Origin: Chloroflexus aurantiacus J-10-fl
GTDB taxonomy: Bacteria; Chloroflexota; Chloroflexia; Chloroflexales; Chloroflexaceae
DNA length: 64,000 bases
Direction: 5' to 3'
Assembly: GCF_000018865.1 (NCBI RefSeq)
Contig: NC_010175.1
Span: 2,852,001 to 2,916,000, forward strand
Shown here: piece after piece, positions 15,994 to 23,935 of the stretch
How positions within the stretch are numbered: the stretch's first letter is position 1
Layout of the letters: every line of letters begins with the position of its first letter
Position numbers and translations under genes: made by a program
Notes under the pieces: model-generated
What the model was told of the DNA's origin: nothing
Database searches by the model: none
Seen by the model: the letters and a program-made list of their open reading frames with translations, nothing else

Positions 15994-18849
15994 ATGACTT
16001 CCTGGTTTCGTCTTGTGATATGTATCGGCATCCTCTGGGCGCTGATGTTACCATGGTCGGCAAGATCGGCAGGGTTGGAACGAACTGTTGATGGACGGCC
16101 TGATGAACAACTTTTTGTAGCCGATCAAACAGTTGCGCCGGGTGATACACTGCCATTGTTGCCGGCTGCCGACGGGTTCCTCACCCCACCGACGCCAGCC
16201 CCTCGTCCATTTACCCACATGCTGCTGCGCTGGTCAGCAGCCCCCGACCTCAATCCGCGACTGGCTTTGCGGGTCAGTGCCGATGGTGTGGTCTGGAGCG
16301 ACTGGTACGAGGTGCAGGAAGATGATGAGCTGTGGCAACCTGCGGATGGCCCCGATCTGCACTGGAGCGAGATGGTCTACGTCGGTGCCGACCGGCACTG
16401 GTATCAGGTGCGAGTTGATGCACCTTCGGCGCCATCCACATTCCGTTCGCTCCTCGTGAGTACGGTGGATAGTCGTTTTGGCCCCGCAGCACCAACCGCG
16501 ACGATGTCCAGCCAGCCGGCAGCAGTCGCCCGTCCGCCGGTTGTCAGTCGGACAGCGTGGGGCAATCCTCACGGCCAAACCAGCCCGCTGGCGCCACCGG
16601 CCTACTATCCGGTACGCCATCTGGTGATTCATCACACTGCCGACTCCAACACCCTGGCCGAAGGTCAGACCTGGGCTGACCGGGTGCGTGCAATCTGGTC
16701 ATTCCATACCTACACACGGGGCTGGGGTGATATTGGTTACAACTACCTGATTGATCCGAATGGTGTCATCTACGAGGGTCGGGCCGGTGGCGATGATGTC
16801 GTTGGTTTTCACGATACGGCCAACTATGGTTCAATGGGTGTTTCGCTGATCGGTACGTATAGCAGCGCGGCACCAACGGCTGCGGCTGTTGACTCACTGG
16901 TGGCTCTGTTAGCCTGGAAGGCTGACCAGAAGCGGATCGATCCGTTTGGGCGCAGTTTCTACTATGGGTGTTCAATCTCCCGCTTCTGCTCGCCGTTCAA
17001 TCCCGGTGCGGTGATTGATCATATCAGTGGTCATCGCCAGGTGACACCGGGCCATACCACCTGTCCAGGTGATGCGCTCTTCAATCTGTTGCCGCAGATT
17101 CGGCAGCGGGTTCAGGCACGGCTGGCAGGTGAAAGTCAGCCCGACAATGGCGATCTGATCGTTGAAGAACACGAGAGTGGGTTCACCCGCAGCAACGCGA
17201 ACTGGTATCAGATGGCGTGCGGATACGGTGGTACAACACTGTATACCTTCGCAACTGATAAACAGTCTGAGAGCACAAACTACGCAACCTGGCGCCCCAA
17301 CTTACCGGCTTCTGGTGTCTACCGGGTTTTAGTCCACGTGCCTGCCGGTTGTACTGCGCTGAATGTAAGTCAACAGGCGCGGTACCGCATTACGACGGCC
17401 GGTGGCGTAGTGGAACGGGTAGTCAATCAGGCTGCTCAAACCGGCTGGATCGATCTTGGTACCTACAATTTTGCTGCCAGTACCGCCAGTCTTTATCTCT
17501 CAGACCTCACCGGTGAACCGCTCAGCGGCCAGCGAGCAGTGCTGTTTGATGCTGTGCAATGGCAGCCGATTGATACCTCTCGCCAGCGCATGGAACTGGT
17601 TGCCGTTGAATATGGCGCGACGACGATTGCCGCCGGTGAGGTGTTGCCGGTGCGCTTTACCGTCCGTAATGTCGGTTCTGACCCGATCTACGGTCAAGAC
17701 CCCCAGGGTGGGAGCGTGTTCGACCTGAGTAGCGATCAGTTTGAACGTGAGGGCTACGTCTACGATGAAGGCGAATGTTTTCTCGGTGCGGCAAACCAGG
17801 ACTATCCCACCTTTCCGAAAGAGGCAGGTCGTTTCCGTGTGATGTTAGGCCCGCAAGATCGCACGGTGACCTGTGCCGGTGAGACGGGTGGCTATCCGTG
17901 GCGGTGGGGGATCAGTGGCCGTCTCGATCCCGGTGAGACGCAAACCATTGTCGGCTACGTGCGGTTTCGCACGCCGGGCGTGGTGACATTACGGGCCGGC
18001 GCGATCCACGAGTATGTCAGCTATGTCGCTCTGGCGCAAGCCGAACAACAGATTACGATCACGCCGGAACGTCAATCTCCGCAGGTTACCCGCTATACCG
18101 GGTTGTTCCAACCGCTGGCGATGGTTTATGAGTTAGCCAATACGCCTGAACGCCTGCTGGCCCGCACCCAGAACCCGCTCTCGATTCGCCGTGGTGCCCT
18201 GTTGGGGAGTTTTGTCTGGTATGGCGACCTGCGCGAGTGGGGAGACGGAGGGCCGGTGCCTGAGCGCAATAATCACTTCCTGATTGAACAGACTCGCACC
18301 TTCGTGGCGCCGGTAAGCGGAGAGTACACCTTCGAGCTGAGTAGTGACGATGGGGCCTGGCTGTGGGTGAACGAGCGATTGGTCGTGGCGAATACCGGTC
18401 TGCATCCACTCCGAACGCTGAGCGGTACGATCACGCTGACGGCCGGTCTCCACACCCTGTCCGTCAAGTATTTTGAACTCGACGGGAGTGCAGCGGTTGG
18501 CTATCGGGTGAAGGAGCCGGGGGCAAGCGATTTTCAACTGGTGCGGGATGGTCTGAGCAGTGGTGAGATACTTGGGTCGTTGTTCCGGCGTCTCGACGGT
18601 TTGCGGTTGAGTGCCTCGGACCTGGGTGGTGGGAGCACACTGCTGCGCTATTCCTGGGATGGCGAGACATGGGTAACAACCACCGAACCGTTTATCGAGA
18701 TAGGGGCATTGGCTGATGGCGACTACCATCTGCGGTATCAGGCGTTCGACAGCAATCGCAATGAGTCTGAGGTCGTCAGTCTCCAGTTTCGGGTTGATAG
18801 CAATGTGACGGTGTATCAGGTGATGCTCCCACTGGTGACACGGGAATGA
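15994..18849 (+). CDS. Secreted PGRP-type N-acetylmuramoyl-L-alanine amidase with CBM-like and PA14 domains
   Basis: 951 residues from ATG 15994, chosen because GAGGTG precedes it and a clean signal peptide follows (MTSWFRLVICIGILWAL, cleaved near SARSAG). The amidase_2/PGRP domain covers about 180-370: zinc ligands are the HHTAD histidine near 213, the GHRQV histidine near 349 and the TTCPGD cysteine near 359, so the site is complete. A golvesin/CBM-like beta domain (about 390-510) follows, then a CARDB-like region, then PA14 (about 756-842, SSDDGAWLWVNE) and a C-terminal beta domain. It would cleave the MurNAc-peptide bond outside the cell; the extra domains probably hold it on glycan. Confidence 0.88.
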   Translation: MTSWFRLVICIGILWALMLPWSARSAGLERTVDGRPDEQLFVADQTVAPGDTLPLLPAADGFLTPPTPAPRPFTHMLLRWSAAPDLNPRLALRVSADGVVWSDWYEVQEDDELWQPADGPDLHWSEMVYVGADRHWYQVRVDAPSAPSTFRSLLVSTVDSRFGPAAPTATMSSQPAAVARPPVVSRTAWGNPHGQTSPLAPPAYYPVRHLVIHHTADSNTLAEGQTWADRVRAIWSFHTYTRGWGDIGYNYLIDPNGVIYEGRAGGDDVVGFHDTANYGSMGVSLIGTYSSAAPTAAAVDSLVALLAWKADQKRIDPFGRSFYYGCSISRFCSPFNPGAVIDHISGHRQVTPGHTTCPGDALFNLLPQIRQRVQARLAGESQPDNGDLIVEEHESGFTRSNANWYQMACGYGGTTLYTFATDKQSESTNYATWRPNLPASGVYRVLVHVPAGCTALNVSQQARYRITTAGGVVERVVNQAAQTGWIDLGTYNFAASTASLYLSDLTGEPLSGQRAVLFDAVQWQPIDTSRQRMELVAVEYGATTIAAGEVLPVRFTVRNVGSDPIYGQDPQGGSVFDLSSDQFEREGYVYDEGECFLGAANQDYPTFPKEAGRFRVMLGPQDRTVTCAGETGGYPWRWGISGRLDPGETQTIVGYVRFRTPGVVTLRAGAIHEYVSYVALAQAEQQITITPERQSPQVTRYTGLFQPLAMVYELANTPERLLARTQNPLSIRRGALLGSFVWYGDLREWGDGGPVPERNNHFLIEQTRTFVAPVSGEYTFELSSDDGAWLWVNERLVVANTGLHPLRTLSGTITLTAGLHTLSVKYFELDGSAAVGYRVKEPGASDFQLVRDGLSSGEILGSLFRRLDGLRLSASDLGGGSTLLRYSWDGETWVTTTEPFIEIGALADGDYHLRYQAFDSNRNESEVVSLQFRVDSNVTVYQVMLPLVTRE

Positions 18850-18985
18850 GTCGGGTGGCGATGCGGAGACGCCTTTATACCAGGATGCCAGGTTGTCCGG
18901 GCGTCTCACCGGCTTGATGGGCATCAATGAGGAAGACTGAATAAGGTCTGCAACCGCGTACCCGCGAATGTCGGTACAGGTATCT

Positions 18986-19015
18986 GTGGCCGCTGGCGTC
19001 ATAGCCAGCGGCCAC
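18986..19015. terminator. Perfect 12-bp hairpin downstream of the amidase gene
   Basis: GTGGCCGCTGGC and GCCAGCGGCCAC pair fully around a 6-nt loop. The right flank is ATTGTTG, a poor U-tract. It may end the amidase transcript from the left or the hepT remnant from the right. The region 18850-19134 otherwise holds no gene I can support. Confidence 0.5.
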
Positions 19016-19241
19016 ATTGTTGCAATCGGCAGCAGGTTGTTGTTGCTTTCGTAGTCGAAGAGGTTGTTGAGCCGGCGAGCAGGATCAGGCGGTGCTCCAG
19101 TCTGGTGTATGGTATGGATGCCGTTTGGCATATGTTATCCTTCCTCCAGGGCTTGTTGTAATGCCTTTATCAGCAACGGCAAGTCTTAGACAACCGTGTT
19201 CCAGAGGATGTCCAGATTGATGTCAAAGCAGGCATGCACTA

Positions 19242-20100
19242 GAGCCTGTTATGGACTTTTCGGTTCTGCTCGTATATCATGACGCTATGACACGAAAAGC
19301 GTATCCCAGTGATGTTTCCGATGAGGAGTGGGCGTTTGTCGCGCCCTATTTGACGCTGATGGACGAAGCAGCACCGCAGCGGAAATACCCCCTGCGCGAC
19401 GTCTCCAATGCGCTGCGTTACCTTCTGCGTACCGGTGCGCCGTGGCGGATGCTGCCCACTGACGTGCCGCCGTGGCCCGTGGTGTATCAGCAGACCCAGC
19501 GCTGGCTGAAGGCGGGCGTGGTTGCGCAGATGGTGCATGACGTGCGGATGCTGCTGCGTGACATCACTGACCGCACGCCCCAGCCTCGCGCTGTCATTGT
19601 GGACAGCCGGACGCTCCAGTCGACACCGGAACGCGGGGGACGTGCCGGGTACGATGGACACAAGCGGCGGAACGGCGCGACGGTGCATCTGGCGGTGGCT
19701 ACCCTGGGGCACCTGCTGGCGGTTGTGGTCACGCCAGCCAACGAGCAAGACCGGGCGCAGGTGGCGGCGCTGGCGCAGCGCATGCAGGAGATACCTGGCG
19801 ACACGGTGGAGGTGGCCGTCGTTGACCAGGGCTACACCGGTGAGCAACCGGCAGCCGATGCCGCCGCCCACGGCAGTCGCCTGGCGGTGGTCACGCTGCC
19901 GACCGCCAAGCGAGGCGTTGTCTTGCTGCCGCGGCGCTGGGTGGTCGAGCGCAGGTTTGCCTGGATGACGCGCTTCCGTCGCTTGGTACGTGACGACGAA
20001 CGTGTGGCGGAGACGCTGGCCGGCTTGCATGTCGTCGCCTTCGCCATCTTGTTGGCCCATCGGTTTGTCGCTCTCATGGTTCAACGTTCATAACAGGCTC
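19242..20100 (+). mobile_element. IS5-family insertion sequence (859 bp)
   Basis: The ends are GAGCCTGTTATG and CATAACAGGCTC, perfect 12-bp inverted repeats. The element is flanked by a TA duplication (19240-19241 and 20101-20102) within an original CTAG target, as IS5/IS427-type elements prefer. The single transposase gene is intact. It splits hepT between the Leu and Val codons of the catalytic RHRLVH motif. Sharp ends and an open transposase frame indicate a recent insertion. Confidence 0.9.
19287..20093 (+). CDS. IS5-family transposase
   Basis: 268 residues from ATG 19287 (MTRKAYPSDVSDEEW), the standard beginning of DUF4096-plus-DDE transposases. Catalytic residues are visible: Asp in AVIVDSRTL (about 110), Asp in VAVVDQGYTG (about 185) and Glu in RWVVERRFAWM (about 226). 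The N-terminal domain of about 75 residues should bind the element's ends. It is one continuous frame, unlike many IS427-group elements that need a frameshift. The stop codon lies inside the right inverted repeat. An open frame continues 12 codons upstream into the element's end, but lacks a ribosome site. Confidence 0.93.
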   Translation: MTRKAYPSDVSDEEWAFVAPYLTLMDEAAPQRKYPLRDVSNALRYLLRTGAPWRMLPTDVPPWPVVYQQTQRWLKAGVVAQMVHDVRMLLRDITDRTPQPRAVIVDSRTLQSTPERGGRAGYDGHKRRNGATVHLAVATLGHLLAVVVTPANEQDRAQVAALAQRMQEIPGDTVEVAVVDQGYTGEQPAADAAAHGSRLAVVTLPTAKRGVVLLPRRWVVERRFAWMTRFRRLVRDDERVAETLAGLHVVAFAILLAHRFVALMVQRS

Positions 20101-20320
20101 TAGCCGGTGCCGCATGCCCATGATGTCTTCCCATGGGATATCCGGCATCTGCTCCCGCGTGGCTGCGGACACTTGATAAGCAGCTTCACCGATAATTTCG
20201 ATCTCTTTCACCAGAGCCAGGGTCAGTTTGCGGTCACGTTCCAGGGCTTCACGCGTCATTTCCTGGACAAACGCCATAGCCTCTTACGCGGCGTCTGGCA
20301 TGTGCTGCAAACGGATGCGA

Positions 20321-20626
20321 TCACTCTTGGGCATATTGCACCTCTGCTTCCTTGAGCACGGTGTCGCGAAAATATCGGCTTAAATCTTCGGGCGTGCGAA
20401 GGTCAACCTTCCGCCCATTAAAAAGGGCGGACAGTTCACGCTCCATCCGGGCTAACCTGATCAAGCCGGGGACGTGTCCCGGCGCGAATTCCACCAGGAG
20501 GTCTATATCGCTCTCCGGGCCAGGGTCGCCGTGTAGCGCAGACCCAAAAAGCGCCAGGCGACGGATATGGTGCCGCCGGCAAAAGTCGGCAAGAGCTTCA
20601 CGTGGTATGGTGATGCTTCCGCTCAT
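20321..20626 (-). CDS. mntA: MntA-type minimal nucleotidyltransferase antitoxin
   Basis: 101 residues. The nucleotidyltransferase signature GSx10DxD is intact ([15 protein letters not shown], about 28-42), with a further acidic position in [11 protein letters not shown]. MntA proteins AMPylate a tyrosine of the HepT HEPN toxin and so neutralise it. The ATG follows GGAGG, and the 3' end overlaps the hepT start by 14 bp. Its partner is destroyed, so this is an orphan antitoxin unless it acts on a toxin elsewhere. It lies 13 bp downstream of the truncated second hepT, so two modules were probably arranged in tandem. Confidence 0.85.
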   Translation of the reverse strand: MSGSITIPREALADFCRRHHIRRLALFGSALHGDPGPESDIDLLVEFAPGHVPGLIRLARMERELSALFNGRKVDLRTPEDLSRYFRDTVLKEAEVQYAQE

Positions 20627-20639
20627 CCGACGCCTCCGC

Positions 20640-20855
20640 TTACATTACCGCCGAACAACCGCGCCTTGAAAAGACATCCAGCGATTGCGCACCGCGGATG
20701 ACCGAGTCGCTGTTACTATGTTCCAGCACCCTGGCAACCACGTGCTGATGCAGCGAACTGCGCTGGAACTCCTCCCAGGAGAGACCGGCAACGAACTGGC
20801 AGGTCTTCCTGGCGGCGATCAGCATGTCAAGCAGGTAGGCTTCATCCCGCCACAT
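20640..20855 (-). pseudogene. Truncated second HepT-like gene with foreign 3' tail
   Basis: Residues 1 to about 45 ([20 protein letters not shown], then [15 protein letters not shown]) are the N-terminus of a HepT/DUF86 protein. The frame then leaves the family at [15 protein letters not shown] and stops at 71 residues, against about 110-115 for a full HepT. The catalytic R-X4-H motif is missing, so it cannot be an active RNase. The alien 3' tail (20645-20714) is a copy of 21169-21240, pointing to recombination or deletion between two such segments. The start overlaps the upstream mntA-like gene by 14 bp. Confidence 0.75.
20645..20714 (-). repeat. Duplicated gene-tail segment, copy 1
   Basis: About 70 bp nearly identical to 21169-21240 (both contain CAACCGCGCCTTGAA and ATCCAGCGATTGCGCACC). 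Relative to copy 2 it has lost one base near the stop, so the encoded tail runs into another frame ([12 protein letters not shown] instead of [14 protein letters not shown]). Confidence 0.7.
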
Positions 20856-21156
20856 ACACGCGCTCCAGATGGGTCAGGATATGTTTCCGGCGGATGTAGT
20901 TTTTGCTCGCCTCGACTGCACGCCGCTCAACCAGGTCAACCTTGCGGCCAAAGATGCGTTCCAGCTCATCGATCATCGCCAGCCAGTGCTGGAAAGACCA
21001 TTGTGTACCCGGTGCAAACGTGACCATCACATCAATGTCGCTATCAGGACCAAAATCCTCGCGCAACGCAGACCCGAACACGGCAAACTCGGCAATCTGC
21101 CAGCGACGGCAAAAGTCGCCAATAGCTTCCTTGTATTGGTCAATCGGGAACGGCAC
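20842..21156 (-). CDS. Second MntA-type nucleotidyltransferase antitoxin
   Basis: 104 residues with the intact GSx10DxD motif ([15 protein letters not shown], about 27-41) and a later acidic [11 protein letters not shown]. The start is GTG at 21156. It overlaps the truncated hepT-like gene by 14 bp, the same geometry as the neighbouring mntA/hepT pair, so both modules share an ancestral layout though their proteins differ. The toxin partner is truncated, leaving this as another orphan antitoxin. The order mntA2-hepT2'-mntA1-hepT1' with short gaps suggests one transcript. Confidence 0.83.
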   Translation of the reverse strand: MPFPIDQYKEAIGDFCRRWQIAEFAVFGSALREDFGPDSDIDVMVTFAPGTQWSFQHWLAMIDELERIFGRKVDLVERRAVEASKNYIRRKHILTHLERVYVAG

Positions 21157-21158
21157 AG

Positions 21159-21344
21159 CTACCCCTTCTTACCACCAAACAACCGCGCCTTGAACATGCC
21201 ATCCAGCGATTGCGCACCACGGATGGCCGAGTCGCCGTTGACGAAGATGTCATCCGCGCCTGCGGTCAGGTTGTGTTTGACAACGAAGGCAGCCTTTTGT
21301 TCTCGCACGTTGTCATGACCGGAATGTTCCCTTTCGGCACACAC
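21159..21344 (-). pseudogene. Remnant 3' end of an unidentified gene, carrying duplicated tail copy 2
   Basis: The frame ends REQKAAFVVKHNLTAGA then [19 protein letters not shown] and stops 2 bp before mntA2. The tail from about 21240 to 21169 is the duplicated segment also found at 20645-20714. The upstream part cannot be extended into a full gene. The tail reminds me loosely of C-termini of some DNA-modification or ATPase proteins, but I cannot assign it. Confidence 0.35.
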
Positions 21345-21442
21345 AATCTGCCCGGTACAGGAATTTTTGGCTTGCTGCGGCGAGTAAACGCTTTACATTG
21401 TAGCACACTGAAAGGCGTTCAGTAGCGGTATTGCTCACCGTA

Positions 21443-22561
21443 TTACCCCGCCAGCACCGCTTCAACCACCGCAAGCGGCACGTCGGCGCGCACGACGACC
21501 TGACCGATAGCGGTTGGCAAGACCCAGCGCACATTTCCGGCCTGTACCTTTTTGTCACGACCGATGAGGGTCAGGATCGCACTGCGGTCAAGGTCTGCCG
21601 GCAGCGCGGTTGATAGGCCGTAGGCGGCGAGGAGGTTACGCTGTCGTTCGACCAGGGCCGGCGGGCAGATGCCCAGGGCGACGGCAATGCGCGCAGCGGC
21701 ATCCATGCCGATGGCGACGCATTCGCCGTGCAGGAGGCGATACCCAAGCAGTTGCTCGATGGCGTGACCAATGGTATGTCCGTAATTGAGGGTGATGCGT
21801 TCGCCGCGTTCAAATTCATCACGTGATACAACGTCGACTTTGACCGCAACAGCGCGGGCGATGATGTTGGTCAGTTCACCGGTGAGGGCCGGATCGGTCG
21901 CATCCCAGGTAGCCGGATTGTCGGCGTGCCAGCGTTGGGTTGCGGCGAGTGTTTCCAGGGCGTCAAACAATTCGGCATCGCGAATGACACCGTGTTTGAT
22001 CACTTCGGCCCAGCCGGCGCGTAGCTCGCGAGCCGGTAGTGTCGCCAGCAGGTTGGTGTCGGCCAACACCAGCCGTGGTTGATGAAAGGCTCCGATCAGG
22101 TTTTTGCCCAGCGGGTGGTTGATGCCGGTTTTACCACCTACCGCAGCATCAACCATCGCCAGGAGCGTGCTCGGTATCTGGACGAGGGCCACACCGCGCA
22201 AGATGGTCGCTGCCGCAAACCCTGCCAGGTCACCGACCACGCCACCACCGAGGGCCAGGACGACATCACGGCGTTCGATTCCGTGTTCGATCATCCAGTC
22301 GTACAGTCGGTTCAGTTCGCCGAACGATTTGCTCTGTTCACCTGATGGCACAGTGGTCGTGTGAACGCGATACCCGGCTGCTGTCAGGTGGGCTGCGGTC
22401 TGATCGGCAATGGCGGTCAGGTGTTCATCGGCAACAATCCAGGCTGTCCCGCGCAGGGCGCATTCAGCCAGGTAGTCGGCGAGGTTGGACAGGATACCTG
22501 CCCCGACGATGACCGGGTAGGAAGTTGTGCTGGTCGTAACTGTGAGCGTGGTTGTGATCAT
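21443..22561 (-). CDS. aroB: 3-dehydroquinate synthase
   Basis: 372 residues, normal for the family. It converts DAHP to 3-dehydroquinate, the second step of the shikimate pathway, in the cytosol with NAD and a divalent metal. Visible motifs are PSGEQSKSF (about 87), the NAD-binding LALGGGVVGDLAGF (about 115-128), STLLAMVDAAVGGKTGIN (about 142-159), metal ligands Glu in WAEVIKHG and His in NYGHTIGHA, and HGECVAIGM. It lies downstream of moeA and a small membrane ORF on the same strand; no functional link with moeA is known. ATG at 22561 directly follows the small ORF, with only 9 bp between. Confidence 0.95.
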   Translation of the reverse strand: MITTTLTVTTSTTSYPVIVGAGILSNLADYLAECALRGTAWIVADEHLTAIADQTAAHLTAAGYRVHTTTVPSGEQSKSFGELNRLYDWMIEHGIERRDVVLALGGGVVGDLAGFAAATILRGVALVQIPSTLLAMVDAAVGGKTGINHPLGKNLIGAFHQPRLVLADTNLLATLPARELRAGWAEVIKHGVIRDAELFDALETLAATQRWHADNPATWDATDPALTGELTNIIARAVAVKVDVVSRDEFERGERITLNYGHTIGHAIEQLLGYRLLHGECVAIGMDAAARIAVALGICPPALVERQRNLLAAYGLSTALPADLDRSAILTLIGRDKKVQAGNVRWVLPTAIGQVVVRADVPLAVVEAVLAG

Positions 22562-22570
22562 TGTTCGCTG

Positions 22571-22690
22571 TCAGGGTTTGCGACGCCGATTGATGATCGT
22601 CATCAGCGCCGCAATCAGTAAAAGGGCGATACCAAGATATGTCAGTGGACCGGGCCACGGTTCGACGGTTTGGAGCAGAAACCATTCCAC
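22571..22690 (-). CDS. Small single-helix membrane protein (39 aa), putative
   Basis: The frame starts with GTG at 22690 (VEWFLLQTVEPWPGPL), has one hydrophobic helix (TYLGIALLLIAALMTII), and ends with the basic tail NRRRKP. AGAGGA lies 8 bp before the GTG. It fills the 141-bp gap between moeA and aroB exactly, with 12 bp to moeA's stop and 9 bp to aroB's start, which supports a real gene. The basic end would stay in the cytoplasm. I recognise no family, and at this length chance cannot be excluded. Confidence 0.45.
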   Translation of the reverse strand: MEWFLLQTVEPWPGPLTYLGIALLLIAALMTIINRRRKP

Positions 22691-22702
22691 GAGTTGTATC
22701 CT

Positions 22703-23932
22703 CTACACAATGAGCGGACCGGTCAGGAGTGCGGGCAAGGTGCTACCGGCAGGATATACCGTGTCGCCAGCCGGTACGAGCAACAGACCATTGGCACCAC
22801 GTAGCGAGAGCAGGCGCGAGCTGCTCTGGCTACCGGTTGTGACTGCGGTGAAGCGTCCTTCCTGATAGCGCACGATAATGCGCTGATACTCAGGGCGATC
22901 AGGTGATGGGCGGACCGGTTCGGCCAGGGTGACCTCGATCTGGGGGCGGAACGGTGAGGCATCACCTTGCAATGCCCGCAGCGCCGGGCGAACGAAGACC
23001 TCGAACGATACCAGTGAAGAGACCGGATAGCCCGGTAAGCCGAAGACCAGCTTGCCGCCGATGGTGGCGAAGGTGGTTGGTTTCCCCGGCTTGAAGGCAA
23101 TCCGACCAAAATGGACGGTGCCGAGTTCGGCCAGTAACGGTTTGATCAGATCGCGCGTCCCCATACTGACCCCGCCACTGGTGATCAGGACATCGGCCTG
23201 ATCCAGACCGTGCAGGATCGCCTGACGTTGTACATCCCGATCATCGCGGGCGATACCGAGTGAGATCGGGATGCCGCCGGCCTCGCGGACTGCGGCCATC
23301 AACGCATACCGGTTGCTATCGCGCACGGCACCGGCAGGACGGGGACTGCCCGGCTCGACCACTTCATCACCGGTTGCCAGAATGGCGACCCGGGGCTGGC
23401 GATACACGGGAATCCGGGTGATGCCGAGGGTCGCTAAGATACCAATCTCGGCGGCGCCAATGGTAGTACCGGCGGTCAAGACGGTCTGACCGCGTCTGAC
23501 GTCCTGGCCGACAACGTGGACGTAATCGCCGGGTTGTAGCTCGCGCTGGATGTAGAGCATTCCATCGCGTTCTGTGGTCAGTTCGACCGGGATCATTGCA
23601 TCGGCACCGGGTGGTAGTGGGGCACCGGTCATAATGCGAGTGGCTTCACCGGGCGCAAGCATAACTGCTGCGGCACCGCCTGCGGTCAATTCACCCACCA
23701 CGCGCCGAGGGGTAAGACCATCGGCGGCGCGGAGGGCATAGCCGTCCATCGCCGACTTGGGCACGTCAGGAATATCTTCCGGTGACGTGATGTCACCGGC
23801 CAATACTCGACCGAGCGCGGAAAACGCTTCAATCTCCTCACTCGCCAGCGGACGAGCCTGCGCCATGATCGTCGCTGTGGCTTCGGCGATGCTGACCATT
23901 GGATACGGCGATTCGCGGAGCATCTCAGCCAT
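22703..23932 (-). CDS. moeA: Molybdopterin molybdenumtransferase
   Basis: 409 residues with the four-domain MoeA layout. Motifs: PKSAMDGYALRA (about 59-70), the MPT-binding TSGGVSMGTRDLIKP (about 251-265), the GLPGYPVSSLVSF loop (about 302-314), and a C-terminal beta domain with SSSRLLSLRGANGLL. It inserts molybdate into adenylated molybdopterin to form Moco. The start is 3 bp after the stop of a molybdenum hydroxylase large subunit, so cofactor maturation and its client enzyme are probably co-expressed. Confidence 0.94.
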   Translation of the reverse strand: MAEMLRESPYPMVSIAEATATIMAQARPLASEEIEAFSALGRVLAGDITSPEDIPDVPKSAMDGYALRAADGLTPRRVVGELTAGGAAAVMLAPGEATRIMTGAPLPPGADAMIPVELTTERDGMLYIQRELQPGDYVHVVGQDVRRGQTVLTAGTTIGAAEIGILATLGITRIPVYRQPRVAILATGDEVVEPGSPRPAGAVRDSNRYALMAAVREAGGIPISLGIARDDRDVQRQAILHGLDQADVLITSGGVSMGTRDLIKPLLAELGTVHFGRIAFKPGKPTTFATIGGKLVFGLPGYPVSSLVSFEVFVRPALRALQGDASPFRPQIEVTLAEPVRPSPDRPEYQRIIVRYQEGRFTAVTTGSQSSSRLLSLRGANGLLLVPAGDTVYPAGSTLPALLTGPLIV

Positions 23933-23935
23933 CGA

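Larger units (their letters stand above)
19135..20334 (-). pseudogene. hepT: HepT (DUF86/HEPN) toxin gene, destroyed by nonsense codons and an IS insertion
   Basis: The 5' part starts at ATG 20334 ([12 protein letters not shown]), hits TAA at 20286-20284, then continues in the same frame as EAMAFVQEM ... ALVKEIEIIGEAAYQVS ... IPWEDIMGMRHRL up to the IS at 20100. The 3' part resumes at 19239 as VHACFDINLDILWNTVV, a second TAA, then DLPLLIKALQQALEEG and a natural stop at 19135. Removing the IS and one TA joins the halves as MRHRL-VHACFD, the HEPN R-X4-H motif. The tyrosine that MntA modifies, expected two residues after the His, is Cys here. The start overlaps the upstream mntA by 14 bp, the usual module layout. 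Confidence 0.85.

Noticed and set aside
18866..18907. 8-bp inverted repeat GAGACGCC/GGCGTCTC after the amidase
   Set aside because: The 26-nt loop makes it a weak hairpin; the 12-bp one at 18986-19015 is the better candidate.
18133..19131. 332-codon minus-strand frame overlapping the amidase 3' end
   Set aside because: Most of it is antisense to the amidase's PA14 region; composition is low in recognisable motifs. The free part (18850-19131) shows no family.
19239..20084. 281-codon frame antisense to the transposase
   Set aside because: It is a mirror frame of the IS5 transposase, with no domain and no ribosome site, whereas the plus-strand frame has the full DDE set.
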